Source: Villigracilis sp900696595 (GTDB lineage Bacteria; Chloroflexota; Anaerolineae; Anaerolineales; Villigracilaceae). Taken from it: a stretch of 15,790 nt of DNA. This document shows positions 13,468 to 15,790 of this stretch, piece after piece. Position 1 is the stretch's first letter. Each line of letters starts with the position of its first letter. Both the position numbers and the translations under genes were made by a program. Under the pieces are notes generated by a model. That model was not told the DNA's origin. It was given only the letters and a program-made list of their open reading frames with translations, and made no database searches. The stretch spans positions 1 to 15,790 of the forward strand of contig SZPH01000076.1 in assembly GCA_030263615.1 (NCBI GenBank), given 5' to 3'.

Positions 13468-13472
13468 CGAAT

Positions 13473-13946
13473 TTATCGCTCGGAAACTTTTTGAAGCGTC
13501 TCGGCGGTGATGTTGAAGGCTTTGGCAAAACCCGCCACATAACGACCGCCCTTCGGCGTGATACGCCAGAAATTGAAATCGGACAGGCTGAAAAGTTGCG
13601 CCGATTCGGGGAAGCGCGCAAGATATTGCTCCTTGAGCGGCATATAACCCGGTTCGCCGGTCTGGATCATTTCGGCTTTGCCGCGGATGGAGACGCGCGC
13701 CAGGGTGTGCGGGTCGGCGCGGCCGTCGTCGGTTTCGCAGAGCATGAACGAGACGCGGTTATCCTTTTGCATATCCACTGTATGTTGGGCAAGGCGGCTG
13801 ACGAAGATGTAAAAGGCTGAGAAGTCGCTATTGTATATGAAGGCCGCCATGGAGACCTGCGGGGCTGCGTCTCTCAAAGTGCCAAGCGATGCAATGCGCG
13901 CGCCGCGGATGATCTGGGCAAGAACTTTTTCAGATTGCGCGTCCAT
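13473..13946 (-). CDS. Pyridoxamine-5'-phosphate-oxidase-like (split-barrel FMN/heme-binding) protein
   Basis: 157 residues. IASLGTLRDAAPQVSMAAFIYNSD (18-41) and FYIFVSRLAQHTVDMQKDNRVSFMLCE (45-71) are the first strands of the FMN-binding split barrel, including the S/R-x-x-x-H-T-x-D stretch that contacts the flavin phosphate in this superfamily. The C-terminal FPESAQLFSLSDFNFWRITP (112-131) and GRYVAGFAKAF resemble the HugZ/heme-utilisation subgroup more than true PdxH. It is probably a flavin- or heme-dependent oxidoreductase; the substrate is unknown. It follows the FHA regulator gene by 4 bases, so the two are almost surely one transcript, and ends at an intrinsic terminator. Confidence 0.88.
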   Translation of the reverse strand: MDAQSEKVLAQIIRGARIASLGTLRDAAPQVSMAAFIYNSDFSAFYIFVSRLAQHTVDMQKDNRVSFMLCETDDGRADPHTLARVSIRGKAEMIQTGEPGYMPLKEQYLARFPESAQLFSLSDFNFWRITPKGGRYVAGFAKAFNITAETLQKVSER

Positions 13947-13950
13947 GAAT

Positions 13951-14607
13951 CTATTCCCCGATGGGCGGGTTGTCCAGCCGCAAGCCGTGACCGCGCACGG
14001 TATTGATGTATTGGTGGGTCGGGTCCAACACGGCGATCCGATCGCGCAGGCGGCGGATGAGCGCGTCGAGCGCCTGATCTGAAACGCCGACGGTTTGGTC
14101 TTCCCCCCACACTTCGGCGACGAGAGCGGCGCGCTCCATCACCTGCCCCTGGTTTTCGTACAGGGCCCACAGCAGTTTGAATTGCTGGGCGGAGAGAGGC
14201 GGCGTTAATTGCTGTTGATTCACCCAGACCTGGCGGGACTTCTGATCCATCATCAAGCGTCCCGAACGGGGTCCGTTCTCGGCAAGCGGCATGGTGGCAT
14301 CGGAGGTGAGATAGGTAAACTGCTGGGCGAGCGCAATGCCGAATTGGTCGCCATCCTGCAACATGATGGGACCCGTCAACTCGGAGCCGTTGTGATTCGT
14401 GCCATTTTTGCTGCCGAGGTCTTCGAGTGTGACTCCCTCGCCGCCCGGCGTGATTCGCGCGTGAAAACGCGAGACCTGCCTGTCCTGCACCTGGATGTCG
14501 CATGTCGGGTCGCGCCCCATCATCAACGCGCGGCTCAAAGTCCAGCGCTGCCCCTTCAACGGACCGTCCTGCGCGACAAGTATCGGATAATCCTCTTCGC
14601 GTTCCAT
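13951..14607 (-). CDS. FHA domain fused to OmpR-type winged-helix DNA-binding domain
   Basis: 218 residues. The N-terminal FHA domain (about 9-100) shows MGRDPTCDI (30-38), SRFHA (46-50) and DLGSKNGTNHNG (63-74), the residues that read phosphothreonine. The C-terminal winged helix (about 116-212) has the Trans_reg_C order: LSAQQFKLLWALYENQGQVM, then the recognition helix region VSDQALDALIRRLRDRI (175-191) and the wing YINTVRGHGLRL (200-211). It is a likely transcription factor regulated by binding a phosphorylated Thr. The ATG start 14607 has GAGGAG three bases upstream (tight spacing). It is divergent from a Ser/Thr kinase gene, its probable input. The architecture resembles EmbR in logic but lacks the BTAD domain and has the reverse order. 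Confidence 0.92.
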   Translation of the reverse strand: MEREEDYPILVAQDGPLKGQRWTLSRALMMGRDPTCDIQVQDRQVSRFHARITPGGEGVTLEDLGSKNGTNHNGSELTGPIMLQDGDQFGIALAQQFTYLTSDATMPLAENGPRSGRLMMDQKSRQVWVNQQQLTPPLSAQQFKLLWALYENQGQVMERAALVAEVWGEDQTVGVSDQALDALIRRLRDRIAVLDPTHQYINTVRGHGLRLDNPPIGE

Positions 14608-14794
14608 AATCTCCTCGCCGAATATCGTAAGAACAAGTCTGCAGGCTTGTTCTACGCGTAAAGCCGTTTATAATATAGCAGAAAAGCGGATTTCTGTGCT
14701 GATTATAGTGCAAATCCCGCTGTCGGGTTGCGCGGCGATACACGCCGAAAACATCGCCGTCTGATCACAGCCGCTTTAACTAGAAGGAGAAGGT
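14608..14794. promoter_or_regulatory. Divergent regulatory region between FHA regulator and kinase
   Basis: Overlapping AT boxes occur in both directions. TATAAT (14669-14674, plus) overlaps TATATT (14677-14672, minus). TATAAT (14707-14702, minus) overlaps TATAGT (14704-14709, plus). The presumed kinase leader contains an AGCGGATTT / AAATCCCGCT stem (about 14685-14720, one bulge) and CGGCGAT / ATCGCCG arms (about 14733-14759). The kinase TTG is preceded by AAGGAGAAGG (14784-14793). A palindromic element covers 14627-14655. Which boxes are used cannot be decided by eye. Confidence 0.5.
14627..14655. repeat. Palindromic element, copy 2
   Basis: AGAACAAG (14630-14637) and CTTGTTCT (14646-14653) are inverted arms around a CTGCAG core, near-symmetric over 24 bases. 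The flanking GTA and AC extend it. The arms are the same as those at 10888-10913. It sits 20 bases upstream of the FHA gene start, in its leader. Confidence 0.6.
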
Positions 14795-15784
14795 TTGTCC
14801 CCATCGTTATCGAACGGGGAGACCCTGCGCGAGCGCTACGTCGTCCGTGAACAGATCGGGCGCGGCGGCACGGGCAATATTTACCTTGCAGAAGACAAGA
14901 GACTGCAAGGCAGGTTGTGCGCGCTTAAAGAAGTGGAGCACGACCAGGGTCTTCCAGAGGACGTACTTGCGCAAGCCCGCGAGCAATTTTTTCGCGAGGC
15001 TTCTGTGCTTGCGCGCCTCGACCACCCGAACCTTCCCAAAGTGTCCGATTTCTTCTCGGTCGAATCGCGCGATTATCTCGTGATGGATTACGTCCCTGGC
15101 AAGGACCTGCGCCAGTTGATGCAGGAGGCGCGCCGCAACAACACATTCCTCGCTGAAAAAGAGGTTCTCGGCTGGGCGACCCAGATCGCCGACGCGCTGG
15201 CTTATCTCCATCATCAGGACCCGCCCATCATCCATCGCGACATCAAGCCGAGCAATATCAAACTCACACCGAGCGGTCTGGTCAAACTCGTGGACTTCGG
15301 ACTGGTCAAGATCATGGCTCCGGGCGAAACGACCATCACCGTCATTCAGGGTCAGGGAACCGCGCTTTACACTCCCCTCGAACAATACGGCGGCGACGAC
15401 ACGCACACGGACGCCAAAGCGGATATCTTCTCCTTCGGCGCGACGCTCTATCACCTGATGACGAACGAACCCCCGGCGGAAGCGAGGAAGCGGTTCTTGA
15501 ACAGCCGCAGCCTGACTCCCCCCATTGACATTAATCCACGCCTGAGCCTTGCCGTGGAAAAAGCCATCCTGTGGGCAATGTCCTTGCATCCCGACGACCG
15601 CCCGCCGGACGTGATCGCCTTCCGCGACGCCCTGCTCGGCAAAGTATACGCGCCGGTTCAAATTCATGTGGATCGCTATGGCTTCGAGACTTCGCGGTTT
15701 TCGATCTTTACGCCGGAGCAGATCGCGGGATACGCGGCGTTCGGCTTGTTTCTGGCGGGGTTGATCGTTACGGTCGCGCGATAA
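14795..15784 (+). CDS. Ser/Thr protein kinase (Hanks type) with C-terminal membrane anchor
   Basis: 329 residues. All main kinase elements are present: Gly-loop IGRGGTGNIY (21-30), ATP Lys45 in CALKEVE, helix-C Glu68, catalytic HRDIKPSNIKL (147-157; Asp149, Lys151, Asn154), DFG (167-169), an activation loop rich in Thr (177-193), and APE-equivalent TPLEQYG (193-199). After the kinase fold comes a short linker and a single hydrophobic helix (about 309-327), ending TVAR with no external domain. Starting at TTG 14795 is supported by AAGGAGAAGG about 5 bases upstream. It is divergent from the FHA-winged-helix gene, so the natural model is kinase phosphorylation read by FHA and passed to gene control. 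As it has no sensor domain, its signal may come from membrane state or partner proteins. Confidence 0.93.
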   Translation: MSPSLSNGETLRERYVVREQIGRGGTGNIYLAEDKRLQGRLCALKEVEHDQGLPEDVLAQAREQFFREASVLARLDHPNLPKVSDFFSVESRDYLVMDYVPGKDLRQLMQEARRNNTFLAEKEVLGWATQIADALAYLHHQDPPIIHRDIKPSNIKLTPSGLVKLVDFGLVKIMAPGETTITVIQGQGTALYTPLEQYGGDDTHTDAKADIFSFGATLYHLMTNEPPAEARKRFLNSRSLTPPIDINPRLSLAVEKAILWAMSLHPDDRPPDVIAFRDALLGKVYAPVQIHVDRYGFETSRFSIFTPEQIAGYAAFGLFLAGLIVTVAR

Positions 15785-15790
15785 GGGCAG

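Noticed and set aside
13874..14743. Minus-strand frame of 289 codons
   Set aside because: Out-of-frame shadow of the FHA regulator gene on the same strand; no motifs.
14807..15667. Minus-strand frame of 286 codons
   Set aside because: Antisense of the Ser/Thr kinase; composition is typical of a GC-rich shadow frame.

Overview
The window looks like chromosomal DNA of a GC-rich, Gram-positive-like or monoderm environmental bacterium, most likely a Chloroflexota member of the Anaerolineae type. This is inferred from gene content: exported CAP-LysM proteins with Thr/Pro linkers, a MetV-MetF fusion, an FHA-winged-helix regulator beside a Ser/Thr kinase, and many strong TATAAT boxes placed 6-8 bases before start codons. 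No rRNA, tRNA, phage, transposase or CRISPR array is visible. All functional calls are from reading motifs; no database search was possible.

Layout. 1-80 holds the edge of a dispersed palindromic repeat. 138-1363 (minus) carries a formate/nitrite-type channel gene and a stand-alone Lrp/AsnC ligand-binding domain, with a perfect TTGTGA-N6-TCACAA operator over the presumed transcription start. 1626-2591 (minus) is the first CAP-LysM-TM protein, divergent from a plus-strand pair at 2688-4827: a MetV-MetF fused methylenetetrahydrofolate reductase and an overlapping zinc-ribbon SpoU methyltransferase. 4846-9572 is mostly minus strand: an SGNH-fold lipoprotein whose nucleophile position is Asp, a triple-LysM exported protein, a YigZ/IMPACT protein, a second CAP-LysM-TM protein, and a class V aminotransferase that shares a TAATG junction with it. 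9638-12585 (plus) carries an MFS transporter, smpB, a 392-base array of 8-bp units, and an unrecognised protein. 12613-14607 (minus) carries a PIG-L deacetylase, an FMN-binding split-barrel protein and an FHA-winged-helix regulator. The regulator is divergent from the Ser/Thr kinase with a C-terminal membrane anchor at 14795-15784.

How it fits together. The gene mix is largely housekeeping (one-carbon metabolism, RNA methylation, trans-translation) plus cell-envelope proteins. Four exported proteins (two CAP-LysM-TM, one triple LysM, one SGNH lipoprotein) lie within 7 kb, suggesting an envelope-remodelling theme. The kinase and FHA-DNA-binding pair form a plausible phospho-signalling module.

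The most unusual structure is at 11402-11792. About 20 G-rich octamers are followed without any register slip by 29 C-rich octamers, which together form a giant imperfect hairpin with a G-quadruplex-capable arm between smpB and the unknown gene. A second theme is apparent leaderless transcription at six or more genes. A third is small mobile-looking palindromes: the 1-80 element, and two related AGAACAAG...CTTGTTCT elements at 10888 and 14627.
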